DNA of 64,000 bases from Caulobacter sp. Root655. Lineage in GTDB: Bacteria > Pseudomonadota > Alphaproteobacteria > Caulobacterales > Caulobacteraceae. Under the pieces are notes generated by a model. The model was not told the DNA's origin, did no database searches, and was given only the letters and a program-made list of their open reading frames with translations. The translations under genes were made by a program, and so were the position numbers. Below are positions 63,975 through 64,000 of this stretch, piece after piece. Within the stretch, counting starts at the first letter, position 1. Each line of letters begins with the position of its first letter. The stretch covers positions 348,701-412,700 of the forward strand of contig NZ_LMHC01000012.1 of the NCBI RefSeq assembly GCF_001427665.1, written 5' to 3'.

Positions 63975-64000
63975 GGGTTGGCCGGAAAGCACCCTCTCCC

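Overview
The window is a 64 kb stretch of a high-GC alphaproteobacterial chromosome, almost certainly Caulobacter or a very close relative. The best markers are a LOV-domain histidine kinase with its photoactive Cys at residue 70 and phosphoacceptor His at residue 180, followed at once by a single-domain receiver (the lovK-lovR pair of Caulobacter), the adjacent phoR/pstCAB/phoU/phoB phosphate regulon, and a PHB cluster with a divergent phaR. No rRNA, tRNA, CRISPR array, phage or insertion sequence was recognised. The left edge cuts a HAAS/DUF1700 gene; the right edge falls just after argB.

Layout. 1-5.4 kb: envelope-stress-like pair (HAAS protein plus GIN-domain protein), tldD, a TonB-dependent receptor. 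5.4-12.5 kb: DUF4908-like secreted protein, phaB-phaA divergent from phaR, small conserved proteins, a second thiolase. 12.6-17.5 kb: a GT2/GT83 glycosyltransferase pair, HMG-CoA lyase, a small lipoprotein, a second GT2. 17.5-23.7 kb: thrS-yidD-NifU-like scaffold, SRPBCC and DinB proteins, cysS divergent from folE. 23.8-30.8 kb: M14 peptidase, MAPEG protein, bicovalent-type flavoprotein oxidase, pmbA, cysQ. 30.8-38.1 kb: a lipid A/Kdo block with DUF4170, a CtpA-like phosphatase, an MsbA-like ABC exporter, a DUF374 acyltransferase, a cation efflux protein, waaA and lpxK, several joined by 4-base stop/start overlaps. 38.3-46.2 kb: aminoglycoside-phosphotransferase-like protein, purD with a small membrane protein, a 930-base gene-free region full of repeats, then an accessory-looking group (beta-propeller, TPR/wHTH regulator, DUF899, quinone-oxidoreductase-like enzyme). 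46.2-54.8 kb: pho/pst cluster. 54.9-64 kb: autotransporter, OprO/P-like porin, sulfate-binding protein, lovK, lovR, argB.

Two aspects stand out. First, the pho cluster is interrupted between phoR and pstC by an atypical two-gene unit (51648-53274) on the opposite strand, with lower GC and rare codons. Its large protein carries an ImmA/IrrE-like C-terminal region whose zinc-binding HExxH has become RGVAD, so it looks like a pseudo-peptidase paired with a small overlapping partner of unknown function; this is the best candidate for an undescribed system. Second, intergenic spaces are packed with several families of palindromic repeats, including a 26-bp near-perfect palindrome seen five times and a ~100-bp 'TGCGTCCTTCGAGG' element seen five times.

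Functionally, the lipid A block, the CtpA-like phosphatase and the GT2/GT83 pair fit a scheme in which lipid A phosphate is removed and replaced by a sugar acid, as described for Caulobacter lipid A; that link is inference. All calls rest on reading motifs by eye, without database searches.
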